Shown here one piece after another: positions 35,205 through 49,527 of a DNA stretch of 64,000 nt. Source of the DNA: Basidiobolus meristosporus CBS 931.73 (Eukaryota > Basidiobolomycota > Basidiobolomycetes > Basidiobolales > Basidiobolaceae). Numbering within the stretch: the stretch's first letter is position 1; each line of letters begins with the position of its first letter. The notes below the pieces were generated by a model that was not told the origin of the DNA, searched no databases, and worked only from the letters and a program-made list of their open reading frames with translations. The DNA lies in contig MCFE01000068.1 of the NCBI GenBank assembly GCA_002104905.1, forward strand, positions 1-64,000, given 5' to 3'. Made by a program: the position numbers and the translations under genes.

Positions 35205-38200
35205 TCATGTTCGCTTCCAGGTCTCTTCCCCAAGGCACCCCCTTTCGTGGCGCTGCTTTCTAATGATATCTAGTTGCTCCTGGTGCAACGCGGCGTTTTT
35301 CTCTAACCTTTGCTTCGTCTTGCCTTTGATCTCGACCAAGGTTTTGTTCAGGTTGGATGCGTTGCGAAGTTGCTTATCCTTCTGCTGCTTCTCTCGCTTG
35401 TTGTGGCGAGCAATCACCTTCTCCTGGTTCTTGCGGAACCCGGCGGCAATCGGAAGGTAAAGGGACTCGATCCTTTGCTCGATGGCGTTCCGCTTGAGAA
35501 CCGAGTCCGGTGACGAGCTATGATACCACACCAGAAAGTCGTGGATATTGTGGATTTGGGCTCTCTCGTTGCCGTCGTTGTTGATCGAGTCTCCATCCCG
35601 ATAATCCGAATACGACCGGGGCGAGTAATCCTCCGACTCGGGGAAATACATGTCTGAGGTGTCCTCGACCTTCACGGAGAACAACGAGGTGAAAACCTCC
35701 TGATCGTCCAAGATCTTCGCAATCACCTTCCGGTTTTCCTCGATGGCTCCGATCACGCTGACCAGAATCTCTCCGACCAGGGTCTGAAGCTCCCGGTCCG
35801 CACGGTGGAAGATCCGTAGCAGGAACAGGATCCCGTTGGATTCTCGGAACTTGGGCTGATCAGCGATCATTTCGAACGAGAAGTTCTCTATGAACTCCGC
35901 TTGCTCCCCAGAGGCGAACTCCGCCTGAAGCACGTTGATGATGATGCCGTCTCGAATGTTGAACAGCCCCGTCGACTTCATCACCGTGCGGATTGCCGGG
36001 TTGTTTTGGCAGGCAAGGTGGTTGATCGTGCTCACGAAATGCCGGTAGATCTTCGCTGACGAGGGGACGTACTCGTCCAGGTGCTTGTACAGGTAAGTCA
36101 GATTCCTCAGCACATCAGTGGCGGTGTCATGGGCCAGGTAGGGGTTCTTGTCGAAGAATGAAAGGGTGATCTCGACCAACTGGATCTCGAACAGGTCGTT
36201 CTCGGCAACCGCGCCTCTGCTCTTGGATGTCACCGAGTTCTTCCGGGAAATATCGTAGATCATCAGCTTCTGGATGAGCGAGTCGGTGGCGGAGATCATA
36301 CGTGCGTATCCCAGCTTCTCGGGATTGGTGCGGTCTTGGAGGAACGACCGGATCCACTCGGTCCAGTTGTACTCCCACAAGATAGCCATGTTATCGTTGT
36401 GCAGGATTCGCTTGATGTCTACCAAGACCAGGCACAAAAGGTCAAGGTCCGTCACGGATTTGAGGAGATCGAGAGTCAGCCGAATGAATTCCGGGTAGAC
36501 CAGTCGATCGGTGAACTTCAAGTTATGCGTGAAGCTGTCTACACTCGACCGTGGCGACCGTATCCAGGGCCGATCGTTGCCATGCGATTTGGTGCTAGCC
36601 AAGCATTGATAATGGTTGAGCGCTACACCCAGCAAGCAACGGGTGAGCTCTGCAGTGACGGGGAATGGCGCCAGAAACAAGAACATCGCATCGAACACCC
36701 CAAGCTTGGTCATGAGGGAGCGAGTTTGCTTGATATTCGTGCTGATGAGAACACCCATCATTTTAAGAACAGTCACCCGCAGCTTCTCATCTTGGAACTC
36801 CAAGAAGGAAAGCAGCAGCGTCAACCCGCCGATGTTTCGGATCATCTCAACGAAAACAAGGCTATTCGACATGTGCTTGAATACAAGGCCCAACACCTCG
36901 CTCTTCATGTCCAACGACTGCTTCTTCCCGTAGGATAGGAAGTTGATCAATCTTGCCACTTCGTCTGTGGCCATATCGGTCATCATCTTGTCCATGATTC
37001 GCAACGCAAATTGGCGCAGAGGCGAAGGCAGAACATGCAGCAGCTCGAACAGGATGTCTAAGCCACCCATGCTTCTCCAATGCCTCATGTTCTCCGGCAC
37101 GTCAATCAGAAGATCCACTAGCAGTCGAAGTACCGGAAGCTGGACTTGCTCGGGACAATTCATCAGCAGGTCCGAAATCAACAACAGGCAGTCGGAATTG
37201 TTGAAGATGAACTGCTCCTTCTTCCTGGCTCCATCACTGGCCAACTCGAAAAGGGTTTCGAAGTGGTTCCAAGTCAGTTCGCTTGTATAATTGCGAAGGA
37301 TGGAGTACAACACGTTGAATCCCTTTTGCTCGGTGAATCGCTGGAGAAGGTGAGGAGACTTGCACAGCAGGTTTGAGATGATGCGTAAACCAACTAGCTG
37401 CTGCTCCGATCCCATCTCCAAGAAGGGGAAGCAAAGCTGGATGCCACCTACATCAGTGATCACGTCCTTGATGGATTTGGTGGAATGGACTGCGCACCCG
37501 CCCTCGACCTTACACACTATCTTCGTGGGGTCCGGGGATTCCCAGATTTGCTTCATCAGGCTGATATCCGAAGTCGAGGACACGGAGATCTTGTCGGTCT
37601 CGGTGGTTCCGTTTTCGTTGGCATAGATCTGGGGGATTATCGCGACCACCTCTTTGTTCTCGATCCCCTGAGCACGGAAACCTTTGGTGTAACGCGGGCC
37701 TTGGTTGTAGATGCGCTGCGTAACCGACTCATCCCAAAGCCCCTCCATGATGTGGATTGACCCGATCTGGCCACAGAAGTACCCTTTGTGCAGCTTATCC
37801 TGCTCGTTGATACCATCGCCGTAGAGGTGAGATGACAGGGAGGCTCGAGGCTTGACCCCCTTTCTTCCTACCACCAGAACAAACGGCTTCTCCTTTCCAG
37901 TGATCCTGGGATAGTTGAAAGTTCCATAGGATTGGACGAGGTATCCATCGACAAAAAGAGAGGTTCCGTCCCTCGAGTGGACAAACGCGATATGCCGCCA
38001 AACATCGGTTTCGGAGAAGTCGAACCCATCAAATACAAAGTCCTCCGCAGGTAAGGGCCATTGCTGCGTTCTTACGCATAGGCAGTACCGTGCTGACTTA
38101 TCCAGAGCCTTGAAGTAGAGCTCAAAGGTGGTGTTGGGTGCGGAGGGGTCCTCGTAGCAAATGAGTCCAGTCTCCGCATGGAAAAACTCGGTGATCTTTA

Positions 38201-41200
38201 CCCAGCAACTGAAGGTGTACCCAGTCTTCGCACTGGGGAAACGCTCCAACGGGTGCGTACGCAGGCAGCCATCGTACCCGTTGAAGTTGAAAAACCAACA
38301 TGGATCCAGCCTGCGGGAAATACGCTCGATAGCATGCATCATCTGGCGCTGGATTTCATCCATGAACAACGGGTCAAATCGAAACTCGAACTCGTCATGA
38401 TTACGGATGGCAAATGACCCCGAATCGAGCGTGGTAATTGTCCGCTGGTTTGCGCTATCAATGAATCTCCCAAGCATCCCAAATGGATCGAACGCGACAT
38501 TGAAGAGCAAAGTGACCTCGCTGGAAGTGATATTAAAGGAGCCTAAAGCCGGAATCAGGTCTATGTATGGCGGGGGTTCGAGTGCAGACTCGGAGCCCGG
38601 CTCATTGTCCCCTTTCTTCCTGTATCTACCCTTGGAAAAGAGAAGCTCAAGAACATACTGCAAAGCATGGCCTGCGCATAGAAGCTCTTGGTTTCTAGGG
38701 TTGATGCGCATCATATGCTGTAGAAGATTGAAAAGATAGTGGGAATATGCCTCCGTGTCCTGCTCAGCCAGTCGAGTCATGAATTTCACAACCATCATGG
38801 CCGCCTCTGCATCACGAAAAGTGATCTCGCAAAAGTTCCGAACTGGGCTCTTGTCACGTACAATGGAGGTATCCAGCGTGCTTTCTGCCTCACCGTTAGT
38901 TGCAGAGTGAACGGTACTGGAGTTTCGGACGGAGGGGAGGTGGGGCTCTTTCGATTGTTCTTTCTCGTTGAAGGCTTTCTTCGGGTAAGAGCCCGCTAGT
39001 CCGGGGCTTGGACATTGGTTCCGAAGCTGCCGTGCTGAGTCAATGCTCAGCACGGTACGCGAATCCTCCGAGTACACCTTGGCCATCTTAGTCCCAGGCA
39101 GATTCGAATCACGCCTATCGCGATTCAGAGAGGATATGTCACTCTCCGACAGATTGCTGTGAGGGAAGCCATTCGCGAAGAGGCTATTGTTGTCGGGAAT
39201 GTCTGTTCTTGACTGATCGCTGTAGATGCTCGATGGTCTAGAAAGTATGGGACCAACACTATGAGTGCTTTGTTTACTTCTTTGCCGCTTGTGTCCGCTG
39301 CTATCAACACTCTTTTTGTGTAAGCTCCCTCGGCGCTGCTGTACTAATGGCAATGGACACTCGTACAAGAGTGTAGGAACAACCAAATCGGCTACGTAAG
39401 GGAGAACGCAATTGCTAATAGCGAAGGGCTCCTCATCATCAGCATTGGTTTTGAGTGCTTGGAAGACACTACCGAAAGTGGCCACCTCGAGGATGATCTG
39501 ACAACAAGTTTGATCAAGAGGGATTTGTGAAGACAAGACTACTTCTAGGAAGCCTGCGTATCCAAACGTCTCCCCCAGGAAATTCTGTTTACTTTCAAAT
39601 CCAGTGAAGAAGTCCCCGATAGCCACCAACGCAGCCTTGGCAACCTCAGTTTCATCGGTGTGGCTCATGATGGCTAGGAGCACCTCCATCCCTCCGTGCT
39701 CACCAAAATGCCGTTTGGCAGACTCGCTCTTTCGAAAAACCGAGGAAACCACTTTACATAACTTGATTTGCAGCCAAGCATGGCCAGACCGCAAAGAACT
39801 ACCCCGAGGAGCCGGGATTTTCTCGAGAATGCTAGAGTCGTACTCATTCTCACATGTTCTTGCATCGAAAGCCATAGAGTCGGTGACCTCGATGGGGGAT
39901 AGAACAGATTTGAGTAATTTGATCAGCCATTTTATACTCTCTGGCCACTCGACACAGCAGATCAAGCAATCGCGCATCAGCCAGAGTCCGGTGTCAGCAA
40001 GGATCTTTTCACCCTCCTCGACCTCCTGAGCGAGCAACTCGTACATCTCTGCGTCAAGATCCTCGGTAGCGTATCTCGTCAATAGATAAGGACAGATGCT
40101 TGGAAAGATAATTGAATCATTCAATGTTTCAAAGCCTTGCATCATGTCGAAAAGCTCCAGGTTCCGGCTAATAGCGTCGATCAGTAGCCCAACAATTTGA
40201 GAGAGCAACATGTACTGCTCTCGAATCACAACCAAGGTGTGTTGGATATCCCGGGTGTGGGACTCGGGGCTCGCTGGAGGGTTACTCGAATAGTTAAGAG
40301 CTTTCAACTGTGAGTGGGCTGGGCTCTCTGCGGTATGATATATACGGCGTAGCAACTGCAGATAAATATTCAAATACTTCTCATCAATAGCATGGAGCCG
40401 GCAGACCAGATCCGACAGCAAGCGTGACACGCTTTTCAGAATCATGTTGACTAGAATGCTGCGAGTGGGAAGTTCTAGCTCCAGAAGAAGTCGAGAGTAT
40501 TCCTAGAACATCGTCATGAATTGGTGGTTCTTTCTAGAAAGGGTGAAATTGCTTGGCACTCACATGAAGGACGTAATCGCAGTGATCGCTGAGCATTACT
40601 GATATATACTCCAGCAGCTTTATCACGGTATTCAAATACTGGTACAAAGGATCCTCCTCGACCGTCGTCTCTCTTAACTTCGGATCCACGGCAAGATATG
40701 GACGAACTTGGCTCGATTCCTCAGGCAACCCCACCTCTTGTTGGAGCGACTATAAGTTCAATCAGTATATTATTAGGGAAAGATTTACGCATGCATAATT
40801 GATAATTACTAGCGCTTGGACAATGTCGTCTCTGGAAGACCCGGATGAAGCTGCAGAGCTAAGAAGACCCATCAATATGTCGACACCTCCAATTTTCCAT
40901 GCCACGGCAGCATTCAATGGGTTCAGCGAAATGAGGTCCTGGCGCAAACAGTCAGACCACCTGTTGGCTAAGATTCGGAATATGTGAACCACCGACCTGG
41001 ATACATGCCACTGCATGTTTTCTGACTTCAATTCGGGCTGAGGAGACAGCGGCTCTAAACATTAATTCGAAAGCATCATGGTTGCCAACAATCTATTAGG
41101 TTAAGCATCGAATCATAGAAAGGTTAGCTTTCATGCGGCGGCTTCAGAATATCGAGATAACGTACCAAATCTTGATTCCCATCCAATGCTATCGTAAACA

Positions 41201-43245
41201 AGATATTGAAGCAGTCCTAGATATCCAAAAGCAATGAGTGATCCATCGACACCAACTGCCATACCACCAACACTCACTTGCAAGAATACTTCATTTTCAC
41301 CAACGCCGCCACCAATTATCTCGTCAAATACTTTCAGCATCACGGAATATCCGTCCATTCTTCGAAATTCCAATTGGTTCTCAACATTCCGAAATAATAG
41401 TTTACATATGGTCTCGACAACATCGAGCTTGGAGACGAGATTTAACTGAATCGTCGGATGAGAAGCAGCCTCATTAAGTATAGACGTCAATGAACGCAAC
41501 GCGCCTTGGACGCGCATGAACTCCTGCAAATGATAGATCAGTATGAGCAACAAGAGAAACGAGATGGGCCCTCCAACCTTAAGTATGTCCGAGTTGTTAT
41601 TCGCGTCTCCAAGATCATTAAGCGTTTCTGGCAAATGGAAATGGTTAAAGCGCTGGCATGTGGCACCCAGTTTGCAAGATCTTCTTACCAACGCTTCTTT
41701 TATCAACCTCTCTGTTGGTTGTCTCGGTGGTGGCGTCTGAAACGCATTCTATATCTATATGCGTGCACTTTGTTAGGTAGCCAAACTTGGACAGTATTGC
41801 TAGGTGAATGTAGATTTACCATGCTTGGTGGAGAGCCGCTGCATCAATGTGCTCACATCCTCGTTAGATGGTATGAATGCCCTATCGGAACAAATAAGTG
41901 TCTAGAACAAACGCGTAACGGTCTGGAACCAACGATACATACAACAGTGGGGCTTGGGTCGAGCGTTCTTGACTGCCTACTTCGGTGTCTTTGAGTTTAC
42001 ACACTATATTAGCATCCAAAAGCGCGAAACTACACACCGAATAATAAATACCGTCTGAGGGATTACTACTCATTGTGTTGAAAACTCTACCGAGCTCGGA
42101 GATCACAAGTTCCCGGACATCTGAAACAAGATGGGACACCTTTTCTCCCAAGACCCCACCAAAGAAATTGGTGACCTCGGCAGGCATCTGGTCCAACTTG
42201 GCATTGATCTCGTCCATCGAGTCCGAAAGACCCATGTTCTATTGAAAATAGTTAAGTGGCTGCGCTTGGAAAAGTGGCGACGGGGTCATTACCGCTAAGG
42301 ATTCCCCTCGCACTTCAAGCAGATGCTTCATGGTCTTCACAATCTCTGTGGTTAACTCTGGGTCACCCTCAAGTAGTAATCTCAGGATTTTTTTGAACCC
42401 CTGATGCCGACCTGTAGAGCTCTTGTTAGTCGACCGGTTGCTCTTCGTCCCTCCCCCAATGCTCCTGTATTTACCGATCTCTATTTTGTTTCCATCGGTT
42501 TCGCCTAGTGTGCTAATTACTCGTAAAGCCAATTTCTTCGTTTCGGTTGTATTCAACCTTTCTAGCAGCAGTAAAATGCGATTGATCAAGTTGGGTGTGT
42601 TGGCAACTACTTGACGGTACTTCTCTTCCTGGGTTATGAATTAGCTCTGAGCGGAGAGTAGCCGAAGACACACAACCATACGAACCTTTAAAATTAGCTC
42701 GGCCACATTCAGCGCCTTATTAATGAGCTCAGCCAGCCAAGCAACATTTTGGTTGATATTCTCTTTGGTGACCTCGCTTTGTTACTGGTGTAAGTGGATG
42801 AGGAGAGCGAAGGTAACAATGGCCCCAATAACTAACCGATCAATTATGTTGAGCAGATTCATTAATACTTCGGTGCAATCGCCGTAGAGTTTGTCGAGTG
42901 AGAAGTCTTGGGTTAGCATTGCACCGGAAGCGTTCCACTCATTATAAGCGTATTGGAAGGAATCTAAGAAGGCGTTGAGTTTCTGAACCATTAATTCCAT
43001 GTCACTAGAAATTGTTTGAATGCGGTGTAAGATAGTCTATCATGAAGAGGCAGGGAATAGAAGAGGTTGAATATCCTGCCACGTTCCATCGCAGATATGC
43101 TAATGACCGAAACAAGGTAGCAACATGAAGTCGTGAATAAGGTTTTACTCAACTCTTTGTCAGAAACCGATTTGTACTCCTCCCAGCATTTCTGAATTCT
43201 ACGATATGTTTTTCGCATCGCCCATTTCTGGCGGACGGAGTTCAT
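35205..43245 (-). CDS. BEACH-family (Alfy/LvsA/neurobeachin-like) protein lacking the PH-BEACH-WD40 module
   Basis: My 13-exon model is 43245-43154, 43004-42837, 42776-42686, 42628-42293, 42238-41981, 41859-41820, 41799-41689, 41627-41578, 41523-41166, 41092-40993, 40967-40789, 40749-40564 and 40502-35205, about 2,420 residues. The exon 9-10 junction is not in phase as written, so one boundary is wrong or a frameshift exists. The last exon is a 1,766-codon frame. The protein shows armadillo-like helices, a concanavalin-like domain (about 38310-37850, with CWVKI and WRHIAFVH), further helical repeats and a coiled coil of Lys/Gln-rich residues. It then stops at RHERGCLGEETWKRT, inside the motif that normally precedes the PH-like and BEACH domains. 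BEACH proteins scaffold membrane trafficking and autophagy. This one is truncated or specialised. Confidence 0.8.
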
Positions 43246-43796
43246 TTTCCCACAATTATATACTTAAGATTAATTGGTAAGTTGTTGAGGCGAGAGGGGG
43301 TACAACACTCAGTACACTAAGCACGTGGGTGATGACAGGTTGTTTTCGTAGTTGGAAATGATAATCTGATGAAAGCGAGTCTGGTCGAAAATTGGGCGTG
43401 TTCTTCTAGCATTCGTCGGCTACTCAGGTGCAGTGAAACAGTATGTAGTCGCCACGATAACACAACGAGACAATACACGGTTCTTCCAGGTATTCGAACG
43501 AATTTGAAAAATAGGGAAGGGAATCTAGGTTATTCAAGATCAAAAATAGCCAAGTATGAGCGTCTCGTGCCAAGCCGGCAATATAGAAAAGGGGTTGGTA
43601 AATAGTAAAGGGGAATAAAAAACAGAGATAAATCAAATGTGTAAATACGGCTAACCTAAATCTACGCTAACTCTTTCCATGATATTAGGATTGCCTCGCT
43701 AACACGTGATAATGATCCTTGTTTTTTCTTGGCTTTTTTGTTGATGACAGTTTGCTGTTTTACGGCATCTTCCTTCCGATAGACACAACATACATC
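43246..43796. promoter_or_regulatory. Divergent promoter region of the BEACH-family and ARL2 genes
   Basis: The gap holds both 5' flanks. A CACGTG E-box-like element occurs at 43323. No gene is recognised. Confidence 0.4.
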
Positions 43797-44609
43797 ATGG
43801 GTCTACTAACCATCCTAAAAAAGAATAGACAGAAGGAAAAGGAGATGCGTCTGCTGATGCTGTAAAGTAAACCTTCGATTTTCCGCTTTCCGACCCATGC
43901 TTACGAAGTGACCATCACATTTGCCTTTATTGACACTAGTGGTTTAGATAATGCCGGCAAGACGACCATTCTCAAAAGAATTAATGGGGAGGATATAAAC
44001 ACGATCTCTCCCACTTTGGGTTTTAATATTAAGACTCTAGAGCACAGTGGGTACCGTAACGTGTGATTTTGCTCAAATGGAGAATGGAGCTGACCCGACT
44101 CTCCTTAGATTCAAATTAAACATATGGGATGTTGGAGGCCAAAAGTCCATCCGTTCGTACTGGCGTAACTACTTCGAACAAACTGATGGCTTGGTGTGGG
44201 TGGTCGACTCTGCCGATAGATTACGTATGCAAGATTGTAAGAACGAACTAGCTGCTTTGTTAAAGGAAGAGGCATGGAGATCTATGTACATGTAGCTGCT
44301 ATAGTTGTAACACCGTACTAACTTCCATATAGAGGCTTTCCGGTGCCACTCTACTCGTACTTGCCAACAAGCAAGACCTTGCTGGTGCTTTGACAGAACA
44401 AGAGATCAGAGAGGTAGGAACGTGATCCCTGAGATTCATCATATATCACTAGATTCACATGATCACTTCTGCAGGCCCTGGATTTAGACTCTATCCAGGC
44501 ACATCATTGGGCCATTTTAACCTGTAGTGCGGTAACTGGCAAAAACCTTCTGACAGGAATGGATTGGATTGTGAGCGATATAGCCTCCCGCATATACCTT
44601 TTCGAATGA
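43797..44609 (+). CDS. ARL2: ARL2 small GTPase (Cin4/Alp41)
   Basis: Five exons (43797-43861, 43940-44050, 44109-44271, 44333-44413, 44475-44609) give exactly 184 residues, the length of human ARL2. The protein has the N-terminal MGLLTILKK, the P-loop GLDNAGKT (23-30), WDVGGQKS and NKQD motifs, and [16 protein letters not shown]2 works with tubulin cofactors in microtubule biogenesis. Intron 3 (44272-44332) needs a GC donor (GAG/GCATGG) to produce the conserved [14 protein letters not shown] donor at 44286 with acceptor at 44334 keeps the frame but inserts four unusual residues. A perfect TACTAAC branch site precedes the acceptor. Confidence 0.93.
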
Positions 44610-45347
44610 ACGCTTAATATTACAATATAAATAATCAGACCGTCCAACAATTTCTTGAATTTGACATTTTGCATAGTAGTATGTACCCATGACTTGAAAC
44701 GCAACAAGAGTGGAATTTCTCAAGCTCCGTGATTAAAACTGGGGTTTATATAAAACCGCTCCCGGCGAATGGAATCCCCAAGGACCCATCAGAACGATAG
44801 GAACAGGGACCTAGTAGCCAAGCGCATATACTCATATGGCATCCTCAGTATGAGGTGAGCAATGCACTCTACTAAACGGTTCATGACGATAACACACCAA
44901 TTGCCATGTATTTATAAAGAGAAAAAAAAACTATCCAGGGGGACCAATTTCACATGGGTATCGAAAATCTCTACCCGAGCAATAGAAAACCGCATTTAAC
45001 CAACCTGATTTAGCTAAGCCAAATTAACAAAGCATTTCATCAAATCGTTTAGTTGCAACCAATTTTCAGGCCCACAATTTATGGCATTCTCCTTCATGAG
45101 CTTTCCCCAAACTTCCCCACACGACCTGACCCTTTACAGATCGATTTCCCCATTCTTTACCTTCGTTCCCCCATCAACTTCTGATGACCCATTCACCTTG
45201 GTCTTTGTAGCCAATAGGAGGGGATTTCATGGGCTGGCCCTGGAACAATCCAACTCTCCTCGCACCCAAAATTTTTGTCCATCAAGATAATATTTCGCTG
45301 AGTTCTTGACGTTCCTTTGTTCTTACAGCTTATTTCCAACTGTAATC
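44610..45347. promoter_or_regulatory. ATP2 upstream region
   Basis: No gene is recognised. TATATAAAA occurs near 44747. A TTCTTACAG at 45320-45328 looks like an acceptor in the 5' UTR, so ATP2 may have a non-coding first exon. The pyrimidine-rich stretch before the ATG suits a strongly expressed gene. Confidence 0.4.
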
Positions 45348-47025
<1,678 letters not shown>

Positions 47026-47370
47026 ATCTGATCTCCCCCAGCCACACTAACTTTAGCCCCCATATCTCACTCATACTTCTACCACTCGTCATTTTCATTC
47101 CAGTTTACATTCACATCATAAATATATAACGTTTGAAACCTACCATTGGTGATGCTATGTAATTTTTGTATTTTCAACATTTACAAACGGTATTAAACAT
47201 ATCTGACAACGATGGGCCTCGATTTATTTCTTCCGGTCATGATTGATTTCCTCCACTATGTGACAAAGACGGTCGGTTCCTCTCGCTTGCTGGAGAGCCA
47301 CTCATCTACAATTTACAGCGCCGCTGGGGCCGGCTTTGGTTGTACCAACAAGGTCACGAGCACGCACCAA
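47026..47370. other. 3' flank of ATP2 and convergent gene
   Basis: No feature is recognised beyond an AT-rich terminator-like stretch around 47110-47200. Confidence 0.45.
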
Positions 47371-48042
47371 TCAGCTCTCTTGTGCTCTGTGCATGAGAAG
47401 ATGGGCTGGGTTTGCTTTGGAGATGTTGGAGAGGTCGTCTTCCCAGCTGAGGGTTTCCACCAGCTCTTCCACATCCTCCAGTCCCTCATGGCTATCTATG
47501 AGGAGGTTGATCGATCTGAACAGGTACGACTGCGCCTGCTCCAGCTGTCGGAGCTGGCCAAGAATCCGATTGTCCACCGACCACACAGATTGTGCGTAGG
47601 ACATGAATGGGATGGCCGTTGGCCGCTTCTCTTGTATGGGCACGGGTCGTATGTCGACCAGCGTATAGTCTCGGGATTTCTCGACCACCTCCAAAGCATA
47701 GTCTGGGGATTTCTCGACCACCCCCAAAGGACTCTGGTCGTTGAGCGATGAGTAAGTCGGGTGGATGGTGGAAGTAAGGGTGGCGTGGCGCTTGACTTGG
47801 TGGAAATACTGCCAGAAGGCTTGAATAAGCCCGGCGGCGAATAGAAGAAGGTCCAGCAGAAGTCGAACGCCCGGTACAGAGTTTATCACCCAGTTGGGCG
47901 TGGTCTCTTCCGTGCGGGTTTGGGTCATTGATGTGGAGATAAACAAGGGAATAATCAGCTCGCGTAAATGTTGGTGAGCTAGGACGGGTAGGTCTTTTAT
48001 ATGGTCTTCAGTAGCGAGACGAGATGTCGTGCCACCTAGCAT
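47371..48042 (-). CDS. Unrecognised 223-residue single-pass membrane protein
   Basis: This intronless frame has its ATG at 48042. One hydrophobic segment (GVRLLLDLLLFAAGLIQAFW, residues ~58-77) should span a membrane. The following region contains an 11-residue tandem repeat (VVEKSPDYALE / VVEKSRDYTLV) encoded by a duplicated ~33 bp near 47675-47735. The C-terminal third looks helical and acidic, with heptad-like leucines (RILGQLRQLEQAQSYLFRSINLL). No family is recognised. It converges on ATP2. Confidence 0.6.
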   Translation of the reverse strand: MLGGTTSRLATEDHIKDLPVLAHQHLRELIIPLFISTSMTQTRTEETTPNWVINSVPGVRLLLDLLLFAAGLIQAFWQYFHQVKRHATLTSTIHPTYSSLNDQSPLGVVEKSPDYALEVVEKSRDYTLVDIRPVPIQEKRPTAIPFMSYAQSVWSVDNRILGQLRQLEQAQSYLFRSINLLIDSHEGLEDVEELVETLSWEDDLSNISKANPAHLLMHRAQES

Positions 48043-48212
48043 GGGTACATTGGGGCGGCAACACGAGTGCGAATTGGGAAATATTTAAGTGTTCTACCAT
48101 TGAATTGATGGGACTATTTTAATGGGCGGGAGGGGATTCACGAAACACTGGATGCGTACCGTGATTAGATGGTGTACTTCGATTGATTCGTGGATAAGTT
48201 GAGCAACGCTAA

Positions 48213-48918
48213 TCAGTCTGAGCAGCATCCAAAGCAGTTGGCTAATCCGAGTCGGTCAAACCAGCTCAAAAACTGCCCTTCCGTTTTGTAGACCGGTGTT
48301 GACGGTGCAGAGCTGGAGGGGATAAGGGTGGTGTTCTCGGTAGCATCTTGCTCCGCTCCCTGAGGCGAGTATTTGAGGTCGTTATGCTTCCATAGTAACC
48401 ACAGGCCTTCGTCTACCGCCACCACCTTGGCGGCATCTGGGTCGGCCTCTTCCTCAGAATCGTAGGCTGCGACGTGTTCTTCGTCTAAACAAAGTATTAG
48501 CCAGAGGAAGGTCGTAAGAGAGGCCTCTCCCGTCTACCTGAGCTCTCTTCGTTGCTGGGGATCTTCGGGGTGGATTTGGCTCTTTCATGCAGGAACTCTA
48601 AAATGGAAGTGAGCCTGGTGAATCTCAAGTGGTGCCCCAACCAGCCAACCAATACCAGTTACCTAGTCTTTTAATGTGCTTCTCCTGGTCACTCTGTAAC
48701 CTCCACTTTATCCCTCTTCCATCTGTCCCCTGGTCAAGCAATCCTTCCCAGGCGGACCCCTCGGTCGTTCTCTAAACAGGTCTTCATAAGTATCCAGCCC
48801 AACCAAATCCTTCACGCAGCAAACCTCAAATCACCTGGTTGGCGTCCGGTTGCACCGTTTGGAGTCGCTGGCCAAACAAGTCCTCGCCAGCTGGTGGAAA
48901 GGGAGATTCACTGCACAT
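48213..48918 (-). CDS. Unrecognised 174-residue acidic protein with terminal cysteines
   Basis: Four exons (48918-48835, 48771-48663, 48597-48538, 48484-48213) join in phase with clean GT-AG ends. Each separate exon is short, so the gene is easy to miss. The product starts MCSESPFPP, is acidic in the middle (SNEESSDEEHVAAYDSEEE), then has EGLWLLWKHNDLKYSP, and ends FDRLGLANCFGCCSD. The cysteines at both ends could be lipid-modified or metal-binding; this is inference. No transmembrane span or known domain is seen. The consistency of all three junctions is the main evidence that it is real. Confidence 0.65.
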
Positions 48919-49527
48919 GCACCGAATTGAATGAAGTTGCGATCGATTCTCGAATCCCTCCCGGAAAGAGGAGGAAGGGGAATTTATAGATGAATCTCCG
49001 CCCTATTGCGACCCGGATCCATCCCTCTGGTGAGGTGGGTCCACCCGCGCGGGCGATTCCCTCTATTCCGTTTAGTAACAAGGAGGCCACGTAGGATGGA
49101 TCCAGACAACCTTGCTAATTGAACGGAATTCATTTTCTTGTGCCCTTCCCTCGCACCGGGGTCCCGTTCTTTATATGCCTTCTGTACTCTCTTCTCCGAA
49201 ATTTCTAGAAACCCGTCGCCCGTGGTAGCTTCCCTACAATTTCGGGGTGTCCCCACTTGATCGCCAATCATCAACTAGGGATCCCTGTCGATTTTTTGTG
49301 GTCAACTCCATGGCCAAATGGCACTAAGCAACCTAGGTTTCTCCATGATCCATTAGAGGTTTATTCTAACCCATTGCTCTCATATGCAACACATTGGCAG
49401 ATGATATGATCTCCCAGGTTGCTAACATTCCTGTGCCATTTTATTGAGCATCAACTGATCATTAGTTTTGGTGGTCACAACTGTGGTTTAGAAAGCATAT
49501 GTGATGCTCTTACATAATGATGGAAAT
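48919..49527. other. Gap between host genes and the retrotransposon nest
   Basis: No gene is recognised. The first part (to ~49300) has normal composition, with a 96-codon open frame on the minus strand that shows no gene-like features. The last ~250 bp becomes AT-rich toward the LTR junction at 49528. Confidence 0.45.

Noticed and set aside
47212..47751. 179-codon plus-strand frame downstream of ATP2
   Set aside because: It overlaps the 223-residue minus-strand gene, starts within the ATP2 3' flank, and has no recognisable domain or promoter.
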